The notes: generated from the sequence alone by a model not told the origin. 64,000 nt of DNA from Promethearchaeota archaeon (GCA_019058425.1 JAHPYZ010000003.1:44573-108572), one strand, 5' to 3'; numbered from the stretch's first letter, positions 51,747 through 61,148 are shown. Program-made: numbers and translations.

Positions 51747-52427
51747 CTATATATTACTAAAAAAATTTGGTTGTGTTATTGTGTATTTCTGGTTAGCATA
51801 ATCAAGCATACTAGGATTGTGTTTTTGATATTTATCAACTATTTTTAAAACATCCTTAGCTTTTTTACTTAATATCAATTTTATATTTTCTCTTATTATG
51901 GATAATCGTCTTTTTGTTAGAATAAAGTTCGGGTTATGGCGAATATGATTCATCATTCCATATCCATAGCCGAATATTAAGGCAACATCCTCAAGTGTAG
52001 TTATAACCTTAGAAGAAATCTTTCCTAGTTCTTTTCGAATATTTTTAATAAATAAAACAAAAGTCAATTGACCATTTTTATGATGTTTTATTAATTTATA
52101 ACAATAATTAGCTCTTTCACCAAATTTTTCACCTAATCTTTTTTCAAGTTCTTTAAGATTTTTCTTAGGAAGAGTGTATTGCGAGTCATTTTTATGATAT
52201 TTTAATCTTTCAGCTACATAGCCATCATGATGCCCCCATAGTTTTGAGAGCTTTTTCAAAGTATATCCACTATGAACTTTTAAAACTCTCCCAGGATTCA
52301 GTTGATACATTTCTTCAGGATATTTATTTAATTCATTTGACAATTCATCAATGAATTCTTTTATATTGTAATCGCTGGAATCAATTAGTTTTTTAATAGG
52401 GAGATGATTTTCAATATAATTTTTCAT
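51747..52427 (-). CDS. N-terminal helix-turn-helix part of the homing endonuclease
   Basis: The 226-aa frame holds two related helix-turn-helix regions: GYTLKKLSKLWGHHDGYVAE and VITTLEDVALIFGYGYGMMN, followed by a basic linker. It ends TQPNFFSNI at a TAG. Many archaeal free-standing LAGLIDADG endonucleases carry such DNA-binding repeats in front of the nuclease. The stop lies exactly where the nuclease domain should begin, so this is the front half of a gene cut by one codon. If translated alone it could still bind DNA. Confidence 0.65.
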   Translation of the reverse strand: MKNYIENHLPIKKLIDSSDYNIKEFIDELSNELNKYPEEMYQLNPGRVLKVHSGYTLKKLSKLWGHHDGYVAERLKYHKNDSQYTLPKKNLKELEKRLGEKFGERANYCYKLIKHHKNGQLTFVLFIKNIRKELGKISSKVITTLEDVALIFGYGYGMMNHIRHNPNFILTKRRLSIIRENIKLILSKKAKDVLKIVDKYQKHNPSMLDYANQKYTITQPNFFSNI

Positions 52428-52718
52428 ATTATCTTTGTCTTATAGGAAATAAGATTAGTTATAAAAAGAAATATTTAAAATCTATGAGTATCGATTTTTT
52501 TAGATTTTTTCATTATCATCTCCTATTTTATTGATTATTCAGTTATTATGTATTAGATCATTATCATTCTTCTAACTTATTAATATCTTGATTAAATATC
52601 AATAGATCAATAGATTTTTGGTAAAATCTTTTATAAAACATTCAATATATTCAGAACCTAAAAATTCCTTAAAATTACAAAGCAAATTAGAAAAAAAATC
52701 AAAATTGAGGTGTATAAA

Positions 52719-53165
52719 ATGCTAAGATTAAAAAAAACAGAAATAATTAAGCGGGTAAAATCTGCTCAATTTATTGGGAAACAATTATCTAGATTAAAAA
52801 TGGGGCAATCCTATTATTCTATAGCAGTCTCAACAATAAGTGCAATATCGTTAATTTCTTTAGCTTTTAGAATAACTTTCTGGATGTTAATCATAATATT
52901 TCCAATTATTCTTTTGGGAGCATTTATAATCGGATATTTTTTGGATATTTATAATATTAATACGATGGATACCCTTAAATCAAATGAAATTACTCATAGG
53001 TTTCTTACTACTTCTGATATGAAATCTCAAGAATTTCAACTTCTACAAACCGAAATTATCTTGGAAGCGATAAAAGCTATTCAAGAAAACAAAAAATTGA
53101 ATCCTAATGATCTTTTAAAGAAATATGAGAATTATTATAGGAAATGGAAATCCCCAGTCATATAA
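52719..53165 (+). CDS. Small membrane protein of unknown function
   Basis: The ORF track starts at GTG 52710, but GAGGTG at 52707-52712 is a clear ribosome binding site six bases before ATG 52719, so I start there (148 aa). Two adjacent membrane helices span about residues 33-50 and 53-77 (SIAVSTISAISLISLAFRIT, FWMLIIIFPIILLGAFIIGY). The rest is a cytosolic helical tail (QEFQLLQTEIILEAIKAIQE). I recognise no family. The 280 bases before it hold only AT-rich sequence with a possible TATA box. Confidence 0.6.
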   Translation: MLRLKKTEIIKRVKSAQFIGKQLSRLKMGQSYYSIAVSTISAISLISLAFRITFWMLIIIFPIILLGAFIIGYFLDIYNINTMDTLKSNEITHRFLTTSDMKSQEFQLLQTEIILEAIKAIQENKKLNPNDLLKKYENYYRKWKSPVI

Positions 53166-53334
53166 TTTTTTTTGGGATTATACAAAATTGAGTATGATTC
53201 TAAGAGAACCGTTTAAATATTAAAAAATAAAAAGCAAAATCAAATTTTCACTTTTCCTTTAATCCATTTTTTAGCAATTCTTAATAAATTATTATGATCA
53301 GATTCATATTTCTTTTTCTTATTCTTTTCTTAAG

Positions 53335-53784
53335 ATGGATCAAAAAACACGAAATCAAGATTTCAATAACTACGTAAAAACTTTATTTAATGCCCCAAGT
53401 TGGAAAGACAGAGCAATCGCAGCTCAAAATCTCGGAAAACTAAAAGAAGGTCGGGCAACTAACATTTTAGCTAGAGCATTAAAATCTGAAAAAGATATTG
53501 TTGTTATTAATCGAATAATTGAAGCTATGGGAGAAATTAGAGATCCGAAAGCTACAATGCTGATTACTGATTTTTTACTAGAAGAAGTAAAAAAACCTGA
53601 AGGAGATCAAGATAAAACAAGATTATTCATAATTATTGAAAGCCTAATGAAAATCGGCGATAAAAGAGCGCTTGAGCATTTAGGGTTATTGTTAGATTCT
53701 TGTCATAGCGATATTAGAAAATTAACAGAAGAAGCATTTGAGTGTATAGATCCTGAATGGAAACTAAATATTAAATCTATTTAA
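53335..53784 (+). CDS. HEAT-repeat protein
   Basis: The 149-aa protein consists of three to four HEAT/PBS-lyase repeats (WKDRAIAAQNLGKLKEGRAT, VVINRIIEAMGEIRDPKATM, FIIIESLMKIGDKRALEHLG). These form a small helical solenoid for protein contacts. It lies 35 bases ahead of the glutaredoxin and FTR-like genes and is probably the first gene of that operon. Small HEAT proteins next to iron-sulfur redox proteins are known from heterodisulfide-reductase-like clusters, but its partner here is unknown. Confidence 0.85.
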   Translation: MDQKTRNQDFNNYVKTLFNAPSWKDRAIAAQNLGKLKEGRATNILARALKSEKDIVVINRIIEAMGEIRDPKATMLITDFLLEEVKKPEGDQDKTRLFIIIESLMKIGDKRALEHLGLLLDSCHSDIRKLTEEAFECIDPEWKLNIKSI

Positions 53785-53819
53785 AAAAATATTTTAAGCA
53801 ATGAGGAAGAAATAAAAAT

Positions 53820-54131
53820 ATGGCTGAAATTATTGAAAACTTGGCACAGACAGTTGAGGGATCCAAAAAAGGTAGAGATATTACTCTTTTAACCCTATCT
53901 ACATGTATGTGGTGTAAGAAATGCAAAGCTTGGTTGAAAGACCGAGATATTCAATACAGATATGTAGATGTTGATAAGATTGAGTTTGAAGATAAGTCGA
54001 AAATACTTACTTACTTAAAAGATAAATACCAATCGAGAATTTCATATCCATTTATGATATGTGATGAAGATCATGTGGTAGGGTATAATCCTGGAAAATA
54101 TGAAGAATTATTGAAATCTGGAGGGAGTTAA
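53820..54131 (+). CDS. Glutaredoxin-like protein (CMWC)
   Basis: The 103-aa protein has a glutaredoxin fold with TCMWCKKCKAWLKDRDIQYR (CMWC plus one more Cys, KKC) and a cis-Pro loop RISYPFMICDEDHVVGYNP. It precedes the ferredoxin-thioredoxin-reductase-like gene by a single base, so they are surely co-translated. Grx next to FTR suggests ferredoxin-driven reduction of this glutaredoxin, as in the archaeal FTR/thioredoxin pairs. It should be the small disulfide carrier of this cluster. Confidence 0.88.
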   Translation: MAEIIENLAQTVEGSKKGRDITLLTLSTCMWCKKCKAWLKDRDIQYRYVDVDKIEFEDKSKILTYLKDKYQSRISYPFMICDEDHVVGYNPGKYEELLKSGGS

Positions 54132-54132
54132 A

Positions 54133-54498
54133 ATGGACATGGAAACTAAAGAAGGAATGAAAAAGTATGTTGAACAAGTCTCTGAGAAAAATAATTGGAT
54201 TTTAAACATGGATAGTAATACTTTTAACAATTTGATTGATGGATTAGTTGAAAATAAGAGAAATATAGGGTATCAGTCATGTCCTTGCCGTTTAGCTTCG
54301 GGAAATCGAGATTTAGATAGAGATTTAATTTGTCCCTGTGATTATGCCTTTCTAGATGTAAAAGAACATGGAGCTTGTTACTGTAATTTGTATATGCGTG
54401 AAGATTTTTATGAAACAATTAAAAAGGATTATATTCTAGTTCCTGAGCGTAGACCTGTAGAAAAAGAAAAAGCAGTCTTAGATTTTTTTAAAAAATAA
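54133..54498 (+). CDS. Ferredoxin-thioredoxin reductase catalytic subunit-like protein
   Basis: The 121-aa protein has the FTR-beta motif order CPCR ... CPCDY ... CYCNLYM (about 50-53, 69-72, 86-90), which binds a [4Fe-4S] cluster next to an active-site disulfide. The last motif is CYC instead of the plant CHC, as is common in archaeal members. It would reduce a thioredoxin- or glutaredoxin-type partner with single electrons from ferredoxin. The partner is most likely the glutaredoxin-like protein encoded one base upstream. No variable (alpha) subunit is present, as usual outside phototrophs. Confidence 0.9.
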   Translation: MDMETKEGMKKYVEQVSEKNNWILNMDSNTFNNLIDGLVENKRNIGYQSCPCRLASGNRDLDRDLICPCDYAFLDVKEHGACYCNLYMREDFYETIKKDYILVPERRPVEKEKAVLDFFKK

Positions 54499-54583
54499 TT
54501 AAATTATAGTTCTCTATTTTTTATCCTTTTATTTTTTAACTATAAATAAAATCCTTAAATAATACATTTTCTATATGTAAATT

Positions 54584-54739
54584 ATGACAGATAAAGATAT
54601 GTCAGACGACGAATTAGAAGAAGAACTCGATAAAGCATTTAAAGAAAGTGAAAGACTAAAAGATCATTGCGGTAGCCCTTTACCAACCAATAAAGAAGTA
54701 GGAATACAAAGAACTGATGTAAAACTTAAAAAGGAATAG
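54584..54739 (+). CDS. Small acidic protein
   Basis: This 51-aa frame is below the ORF-track limit: ATG 54584 gives MTDKDMSDDELEEELDKAFK and a single Cys in LKDHCGSPLP, then a basic end. A TATA-like TAAATAATACATTT lies 25-35 bases before it. Its charge pattern and position between the FTR-like gene and the CCG protein, on the same strand, make it likely real. It may be a redox target or regulator, but nothing shows that directly. Confidence 0.5.
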   Translation: MTDKDMSDDELEEELDKAFKESERLKDHCGSPLPTNKEVGIQRTDVKLKKE

Positions 54740-54817
54740 AAATTTTCTTTTTTTCAAATTTTTTTTAATAACTCATAAATGATGTTCTTTTAATATCAAT
54801 TAAATGAGAGTGATATT

Positions 54818-55801
54818 ATGGTAAATGAGAGGATAAAAGGAAGAAAAAACTTTCCTACGGATGAAGTGGACCCAGAAAATTTTCTAAGTGATGAGGAAGT
54901 AAAGGATCTAATTATTAATAAAGATAAAATTAAGTTTTCATTAGATGATTATAATAAACTCTACAACTGTGTTCATTGTGGAGAATGTGAAACTGAAAAT
55001 GAGCGCATAGCTCTAAAACAAAAATATATTGAAGATGGCAATACTTTTGAGGAAATAAATGAAATGCGGGAAAACTTTGAGAAATATAGATCACCATATC
55101 CTACAAATAAAATGCGAATAAAAAGATTAAAAGAAATACCGAAAAATTCAGATACTCTCCTTTTTATGGGGTGTCTTTCTACGATAAGAATTCCCCATTA
55201 TACCAACCATGTCCTTGAATATTTACTTCAACAAGAAATTGATTTCACAATTTTAGAAAAAGAGATTTGCTGTGGATGGCATCTAAAAGTCAGTGGGTTG
55301 ATAGATGAATATGAAACCTGTAAAAATGAGAATAAAGAAGTTTTCAATTCAAGAAATTATAAAGAGATTATTTGTGTATGCCCCGCTTGTTTTTATCTAT
55401 TTAAAAATGAAATAGAAGGTATAAATGCTGAAGTGAAATACATTGCTGATTATGTTAAGCCTTTAAAAAACCAAAAAACAGGTAGAGTAGGAGTACAACA
55501 TTTATGTCAACTAATGAACCGAGGCAAAATAGGAGTAGATACATATATTAATAACGTTCTTAAAAAGGTAGGATACGATGTTATAGATGTTCCTCATTGG
55601 TGTTGTGGAGGTGGATCTGGATGGATGGGAAGAACGGATGTAATAGAAGAAATTGCTCGCAAAAGAATGTTAGATTTTAATCGAGAAGATCTTGATTACA
55701 TTACAACATATTGTCCTTCCTGTTGGTGGATTCTACGCCGATTTAGTAAACAATGTAAAATTCACCCAAAAGCTGTAGATTTATTTGAATTACTATTATG
55801 A
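54818..55801 (+). CDS. HdrB-like CCG-domain iron-sulfur protein
   Basis: The 327-aa protein has an N-terminal half-motif CVHCGEC (near residue 51), lacking a full second ferredoxin motif. Two CCG regions follow: EICCGWHLKV with CVCPACFYLF, and PHWCCGGGSGWMG with TYCPSCWW. CCG domains in HdrB bind non-cubane [4Fe-4S] clusters that split disulfides. The cluster with Grx and FTR suggests a disulfide or persulfide substrate. It resembles the HdrD/GlpC-like protein at 21631 in the second half. It ends at TGA, 44 bases from the convergent kinase gene. Confidence 0.87.
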   Translation: MVNERIKGRKNFPTDEVDPENFLSDEEVKDLIINKDKIKFSLDDYNKLYNCVHCGECETENERIALKQKYIEDGNTFEEINEMRENFEKYRSPYPTNKMRIKRLKEIPKNSDTLLFMGCLSTIRIPHYTNHVLEYLLQQEIDFTILEKEICCGWHLKVSGLIDEYETCKNENKEVFNSRNYKEIICVCPACFYLFKNEIEGINAEVKYIADYVKPLKNQKTGRVGVQHLCQLMNRGKIGVDTYINNVLKKVGYDVIDVPHWCCGGGSGWMGRTDVIEEIARKRMLDFNREDLDYITTYCPSCWWILRRFSKQCKIHPKAVDLFELLL

Positions 55802-55844
55802 GAATATTATGCTTAAGGTTTTTTAATCTATAAGGAATTAAAAC

Positions 55845-57500
55845 TTAAAACGCTTCAGGAATTTCTACAACAAAATTACTTCCTTGACTATAATCGTTTT
55901 CTACCCGATTCTCAACCCAGATTTTACCATTATAGTTTTCAATAATCTTTTTCACGAGAGAGAGGCCAACTCCCATTCCTCTCACATGATTGTCTTTCTT
56001 GTTCCCTTTTTGAAATATTGATTCTTTACTTCTATCAATAATACCTATACCGTTATCCTTAAACTCTATTTTTACATAGTTACTATTTCCATTTGAGGTT
56101 CTGCTGATATTAATTTTAACTTTTATAGGTTGATTTTGGTTATATTTTATAGCATTATGTAAAATATTTTCAAATACATCCAATAGAAAATCATTTGCCC
56201 TTACAAATACATTGTTTAAATCTCTTACAATATTTATATCTAGTTCCTTTTCTTGAGCACTCTTATATGCAAATTGTATAGATTCATCTAAAACTTTATA
56301 AACATCAACATCTCGCAAAGTAATTTCCGATTCCTCAAGTTTAGAAAGTTTATGTACATTTTTAATTAGCTTTACTCCTCTATCAATTTGATTGTTAATT
56401 ATTTGAAAAAATTCTTCTATTTTATCTTGGTTTTCTGTTTTTGCTCTTAGTATTGAAATTAATTCAGCGGATGATTTTATGTTGTGAAAGATATTATTCA
56501 TATCGTGTGTAAAAACATCCTTAAAGAGTTCTGCTCTTTCATACGCTTCTCGGTATCTATTTTCAGATCTTCTCAATTCCTGCTCAGCGTGTTGATGTTC
56601 AGTAATATCTTTAAAACTCCACACACGTCCTACTTTCTCCTCATCTTGAACTAAAGGACAAGAATATTGTTCAAAAATTCTTCCATCCTTAAAAAAAATC
56701 ATATCATAAGCGTCATTCGAGGTTTTTTCAAGATCAGTTAATTTTAATAAAAAAACATCTGGATTATTAAGTTGTTTAAGCATGAAATTTAATACTTCGT
56801 TGAAATCCTTTTGATCAACGATATTTCCTGGTATACGCCACATATAAATAAATCTTTCATTCAAATGGGTAATTGTACCAACATTGTCAATAGCAATGAT
56901 CCCATCAGCAGTAGCTTCAAATGTGGCTCTTAATAATTCTTGATTCTCTTCTAATGCTTTTACAGCATTTAAACGTTCAATAGTATCTCCTAATGTTTGA
57001 CCAAATATTCGCAAAATTACGAAATCCTTACCTTTCCATTGAATTTGTTCTGTAATCTTACTAAAACAAACAAATCCAGTTATTGTACCACTAATATAGA
57101 TAGGAAAGGCCAAAAATGATTGAATATTTTGGATTTCCATAAATTTTTTTATTGGTAGAGCGCTATTAGAAAGATTAGATACATCTCTGATATTAACAAA
57201 ACTAATTTTCTCAACTTGGGCAATCCACCAGGAAATTATCCCCATATCTACTTTCTGAAGGATGTCTTGTTGAGAATTAATCCCATCGGCGCACCATTCA
57301 TGAGTATTTCTAAAATACTTATGATTTTCATCAAAAAGAAAAAGCGAAACTCGATCTGCTTTAGAAGCAATTCCCATGTCTTCAAAGGATGAATTAATGA
57401 CTTCATCAAGATTCACTCTTCCCACAAATCGAGAAGAAATCCCGGATATAACTTTTTCAAAATTTAATCTACTTTCAAGTGACATGAGATTATTCCTCAA
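55845..57500 (-). CDS. Sensor histidine kinase with GAF and PAS domains
   Basis: The 551-aa protein lacks membrane helices. A GAF domain spans about 20-180 (VDMGIISWWIAQVEKISFVN), a PAS domain about 190-310 (FEATADGIIAIDNVGTITHL), then a dimerisation helix with H-box FTHDMNNIFHNIKSSAELI (His near 338). The ATPase core has N-box ILHNAIKYNQ, FKDNGIGI and GMGVGLSLVKKII. It is a cytosolic sensor that autophosphorylates and signals to a response regulator. The H-box variant HDMNNI is typical of archaeal kinases. The signal is unknown. No regulator is adjacent; one is at 62633. Confidence 0.92.
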   Translation of the reverse strand: MRNNLMSLESRLNFEKVISGISSRFVGRVNLDEVINSSFEDMGIASKADRVSLFLFDENHKYFRNTHEWCADGINSQQDILQKVDMGIISWWIAQVEKISFVNIRDVSNLSNSALPIKKFMEIQNIQSFLAFPIYISGTITGFVCFSKITEQIQWKGKDFVILRIFGQTLGDTIERLNAVKALEENQELLRATFEATADGIIAIDNVGTITHLNERFIYMWRIPGNIVDQKDFNEVLNFMLKQLNNPDVFLLKLTDLEKTSNDAYDMIFFKDGRIFEQYSCPLVQDEEKVGRVWSFKDITEHQHAEQELRRSENRYREAYERAELFKDVFTHDMNNIFHNIKSSAELISILRAKTENQDKIEEFFQIINNQIDRGVKLIKNVHKLSKLEESEITLRDVDVYKVLDESIQFAYKSAQEKELDINIVRDLNNVFVRANDFLLDVFENILHNAIKYNQNQPIKVKINISRTSNGNSNYVKIEFKDNGIGIIDRSKESIFQKGNKKDNHVRGMGVGLSLVKKIIENYNGKIWVENRVENDYSQGSNFVVEIPEAF

Positions 57501-57702
57501 TAAAAAATCTTAATTACTTATTTCTATTTTGATTAAGAATAATCTATTAAGGCTTGATCTGAACATAAAATAAAGTAAATTAATTTAAATTTATTGAAAG
57601 GGAAAAAGTTGTTTTTAGAAGCTTAACTACCATTTAAATGTGCCCTTTTAGAAATTATTAAGAAATTTATTAAATTTGGGGATTTTATAATATTTGACGA
57701 GT

Positions 57703-58854
57703 ATGGGAGAAAATGAAAGTCTCAAAGAAAAACGGGCTGAAAAAGAAAATAAAAAGTTTACTTTAAGAGAATTTGGAGGAGCATTTGGAGACTGGGGTAC
57801 TTTAGTTCCATTTATAATTGGATATATATCAATTGTAGGCTTAAGTCCAGCAGGAATCTTCCTAACTTTGGGAATCACCAATATTATATTAGGAGTGAAA
57901 TTTAACCTCCCACTACCAGTTCAACCTCAGAAGACAATTGGTACAGTAGCTATTTCTAAAAGTTGGAATCCAGATATGGTTATTTCCACGGGATTTGGAA
58001 CTGGAGTTATATGGTTTCTTCTTGGATTCTCAAAAAAACTTAATTATATTGTGAGTAAAGTTCCTATTATAGCTGTAAGAGGTATCCAATTAGGTTTAGC
58101 TTTCATTTTAGGGTGGACTGGAATTTTATTATTTAATGAGAATATAATATTAGGAGTTATATCAATTTCAATTATTTTGTTACTCATCAAGAATAAACCC
58201 ATACCTTCAGCAATAATTCTTACATTTGGTGGAATTTTAATAATGTTCTTTACAGGTGTTATTAGTGTTACTGAATTGGAATTTGGAATTCCGATTTTAT
58301 CTTTCCGATTACCTACATGGAATAACTTTTTATACGGAATGCTATATGCTGGAATTGCCCAATTATTTTTGACTTTAACAAATGTTATGATTGCGACAGT
58401 AGTATTAATTAAAGAGCTCTTTCCAGAGGAAAAAAGAATTGATGCTAATACTCTGGCGTTTAATATGGGAGCAATGAATTTAATTAATCCTTTTTTAGTA
58501 GGAATGCCATTATGTCATGGTTCAGGAGGACTTATGGCTCAATATGCTTTTGGAGCTAGAACTGGAGGTTCTATGATATTAGAGGGAATAATGGAATTAT
58601 TTCTTGGATTGTTTTTTTCTGAAACTTTATTTCTTCTTTTTACTAATTTTCCAATGGCAATTCTTGGGGCTATGCTTATTTATACTGCTTTTTTGCTAGG
58701 AAAAATAGCATTTAGAGATTTCAATATTAAAACATTTCCAATTATACTGATATCTGCACTTTTTTCCTTTTTTATCAATATAGCTGTTGGTTTTCTAATT
58801 GGGTTACTCCTATATTTAATTTTCTGTAAGATAATTGATGAACCAAAAAGTTGA
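57703..58854 (+). CDS. MOT1-type molybdate/sulfate transporter
   Basis: The protein has about eleven membrane helices and the two motifs of the MOT1/SulP-related family: GGAFGDWGTLVPFIIGY near residue 27 and LPLPVQPQKTIGTVAIS near 70. It should import molybdate or sulfate. The ORF track begins at TTG 57694; ATG 57703 is the better start (383 aa). It lies divergent to the sensor kinase. Molybdate or tungstate is required for many anaerobic enzymes, and sulfate could feed the sulfur network seen here; which one it carries cannot be read. Confidence 0.88.
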   Translation: MGENESLKEKRAEKENKKFTLREFGGAFGDWGTLVPFIIGYISIVGLSPAGIFLTLGITNIILGVKFNLPLPVQPQKTIGTVAISKSWNPDMVISTGFGTGVIWFLLGFSKKLNYIVSKVPIIAVRGIQLGLAFILGWTGILLFNENIILGVISISIILLLIKNKPIPSAIILTFGGILIMFFTGVISVTELEFGIPILSFRLPTWNNFLYGMLYAGIAQLFLTLTNVMIATVVLIKELFPEEKRIDANTLAFNMGAMNLINPFLVGMPLCHGSGGLMAQYAFGARTGGSMILEGIMELFLGLFFSETLFLLFTNFPMAILGAMLIYTAFLLGKIAFRDFNIKTFPIILISALFSFFINIAVGFLIGLLLYLIFCKIIDEPKS

Positions 58855-59005
58855 TTTTTAAAAATTGTTTTTTGAATTATTAGTTTAATTCTCTTAGATT
58901 TTATCCTATATTAACTCTTAATTGATTTTTTTTATAATTTAAACGAAAAATTCTTTTAAGTATAAAAGCAAATATTCATAATAGAATGAATTAATGGGTG
59001 ATTTT

Positions 59006-59698
59006 ATGTTATTTTCCGAAAATGAAATGAATAATATAAAAAGAGAAATGGCTAAACTAAAAGAAAAAGTAGTGCTTAAGCTATTTACTGACTTTAAAAT
59101 TAAAGAAGATGGAACAAAAATAAGAAATTGTATGGCTTGTGAGGGAACTCATGAGTTACTAAAAACTTTAGAAAGTCTATCTAATGGAAATCTAGAAATC
59201 GAAGAGATTTCAATCGAAGAAAATAAAGAAGATGCTAAGAAGTTCAATGTTACAAAAATACCTGCTATACTATTTGTAGATGAAAATGATAAAGAAATTA
59301 TTCGATACCTAGCACATCCAACAGGATCTGAATTTGTACCTTTTCTCAATAGTATTCAATATTTTTCAGGAGTCAGACCTTATTATGCAGATCAAATCCT
59401 GACTCACCTGAAAAAAATAAGTAAGTCAAATATGAAAATTTTTATAACTCCAACATGCCCTTACTGCCCAGCAACAGTACCAGTTTTAACATTATTTGCT
59501 ATTGTTTCAAAGGGGAAAATTACTGCTGAAGTAATTGATGTGAACATGAATCCAGATTTAGGAATGAAATATCAAGTTCAAGGAGTGCCCCATACCGTTG
59601 TTAATGAAAAAGATCATATATATGGAATGTTCACACCCCAGGATTTATTGGATAAACTAACAAAAGGTCAGCGAGATTTTGGAGGGATGTATGCTTAA
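59006..59698 (+). CDS. Protein disulfide oxidoreductase (PDO) paralog 1, CMAC/CPYC
   Basis: Two thioredoxin folds in tandem, as in archaeal PDO/glutaredoxin-like proteins. The N-domain has CMAC (RNCMACEGTHELL, near 42-45), and the C-domain has the active CPYC (TPTCPYCPATVPVL, near 150), with cis-Pro loops KIPAILFV and GVPHTVV. I choose ATG 59006 because GGTGA precedes it by four bases. It is the first of three paralogs in a row, followed by thioredoxin reductase. PDO catalyses disulfide formation and exchange in cells with many protein disulfides, or works as a thioredoxin. Confidence 0.9.
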   Translation: MLFSENEMNNIKREMAKLKEKVVLKLFTDFKIKEDGTKIRNCMACEGTHELLKTLESLSNGNLEIEEISIEENKEDAKKFNVTKIPAILFVDENDKEIIRYLAHPTGSEFVPFLNSIQYFSGVRPYYADQILTHLKKISKSNMKIFITPTCPYCPATVPVLTLFAIVSKGKITAEVIDVNMNPDLGMKYQVQGVPHTVVNEKDHIYGMFTPQDLLDKLTKGQRDFGGMYA

Positions 59699-59721
59699 TT
59701 AAATTAAGGTGATTTTTGAAG

Positions 59722-60405
59722 ATGTCTCAAGATAATAAATATAAAGAAATTATTAAAAGAGAAATGGCTAAATTAACCAAACCTGTTAAATTACATGTAT
59801 TTACATGCAAGGAAAAACGACCAAATGGAAGTCAAATAAGAGAATGCATGGATTGTAATCAATTTATGGGTTTGTTAAGAGTTTATGAAGAAAATTCAAA
59901 TGGAATGCTAAAAATTGAGGAATTATGTATAGATGATAATCCCGATTTTGCTAAACAATATGATATCTCGAGAGTACCAACCATCTTGTTTATTGATAAC
60001 CAAGGGAGGGAATTGATTAGATATTTAGCTGCTCCCCAGGGAGGTGAAATTCAACCATTTATCCAAGCTATCTTTTCCTTTGCTGGAGCTCCTAATTATT
60101 ACGAAGCAACCATAAAGCAAAATATTGATAGAATTCCACCCTCTACAATAAAAGTAATGATAACTGAAACGTGTCCATATTGCCCTCAGGTTTGTACAAT
60201 CGCCAATAACTTTGCTATTGCCTCTAATGGTAAAATTAGAACAATTGTAGTTGATATTATGGCAAATCCAGATATTGGACAGTATTATGACGCTGCTGGT
60301 GTTCCTTACACTATTATAAATGACCAAAAAACTTTAGTTGGAATGGTTGGTCCTAATGAGATCTTAAGAGCGTTGATTGGAGGCAATATTCGCGTTCAAT
60401 ATTAA
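59722..60405 (+). CDS. Protein disulfide oxidoreductase paralog 2, CMDC/CPYC
   Basis: The second of the three PDO-like proteins keeps both redox motifs: CMDC in the N-domain (RECMDCNQFM) and CPYC in the C-domain (TETCPYCPQV), with RVPTILFI and GVPYTII as cis-Pro loops. The ORF track starts at TTG 59716; ATG 59722 after GGTGA is preferred. It begins 23 bases after paralog 1. It resembles paralog 3 more than paralog 1 (RYLAAPQGGEIQPFIQ against RYLAAPQGSEIQPFIQ), so copies 2 and 3 arose by the later duplication. Confidence 0.92.
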   Translation: MSQDNKYKEIIKREMAKLTKPVKLHVFTCKEKRPNGSQIRECMDCNQFMGLLRVYEENSNGMLKIEELCIDDNPDFAKQYDISRVPTILFIDNQGRELIRYLAAPQGGEIQPFIQAIFSFAGAPNYYEATIKQNIDRIPPSTIKVMITETCPYCPQVCTIANNFAIASNGKIRTIVVDIMANPDIGQYYDAAGVPYTIINDQKTLVGMVGPNEILRALIGGNIRVQY

Positions 60406-60422
60406 TAATAGTAAATAATTAT

Positions 60423-61091
60423 ATGCCTGAGGAGAGAAAAATACCCGCTTCATATATGTTTACAAAAATGATACGCGAGGGAATGAAAAAACTTTCTGCA
60501 CCTGTTAGACTAACCATATTCACAGACAAAAACGGAAACTCCCAAAAATATGAGTACACTATGTCAATTTTAGATGATTATAAAGAACATTCAACTGGAA
60601 TGCTTAAATTTAATGAATTCCAAATTGGAACTAATCCAAATTTAGAAAAGAAATATAATATTGAACGAGTTCCCACAATATTATTTATTGATAATGATGG
60701 TCATGAACTTATTCGTTATTTAGCAGCACCGCAAGGTAGTGAAATCCAACCTTTTATTCAATCTTTATTAATTTTTGCTGGAGCTTTCAATTATTATGAA
60801 TCTGTTATTCAAAAGAATCTTGATAGAATAGATCCTTCAATAATCAAACTAATTATTACTAACTCTTGTGCATATTGTCCTCAGATGGTAAGTATTGCTT
60901 CACAATTTGCATTTGCTGCTAAAGGTAAAATTAAAGTTAATATAATAGATATAATGGAAAATCCTGACATAGGAAACCAATATGATACTTCCAGTGTTCC
61001 TTATACCATTATTAATGAAAAAGAACCGTTGGTTGGGTGTTATGGACCTAATGAATTTCTAGAGGAACTTATGGGAGAGAAAACAATGTAA
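60423..61091 (+). CDS. Protein disulfide oxidoreductase paralog 3, N-domain site lost, CAYC
   Basis: The N-domain has no Cys: where the others read CMAC or CMDC, this one has KNGNSQKYEYTMSILDDYKE. The C-domain keeps CAYC in TNSCAYCPQMVSIA and the cis-Pro loop SVPYTII. Only one redox site therefore remains, so it may act as a single-site reductase or as a substrate-binding variant. It starts 17 bases behind paralog 2 and ends 57 bases before thioredoxin reductase, on the same strand. Confidence 0.9.
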   Translation: MPEERKIPASYMFTKMIREGMKKLSAPVRLTIFTDKNGNSQKYEYTMSILDDYKEHSTGMLKFNEFQIGTNPNLEKKYNIERVPTILFIDNDGHELIRYLAAPQGSEIQPFIQSLLIFAGAFNYYESVIQKNLDRIDPSIIKLIITNSCAYCPQMVSIASQFAFAAKGKIKVNIIDIMENPDIGNQYDTSSVPYTIINEKEPLVGCYGPNEFLEELMGEKTM

Positions 61092-61148
61092 ATATAGATT
61101 AAATTAATAATTTTTACAAAATATATAATAAAAGGAGGTAAGAAAAAG

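Noticed and set aside
30134-51749. TAG as a sense codon (pyrrolysine or readthrough) because of two in-frame TAGs
   Set aside because: Several sound genes end with TAG (corrinoid protein, ThiS-like, the 38790 reductase), and both interrupted frames are in decaying or mobile genes. Loss of function explains them better. No tRNA-Pyl or PylS is in the window.
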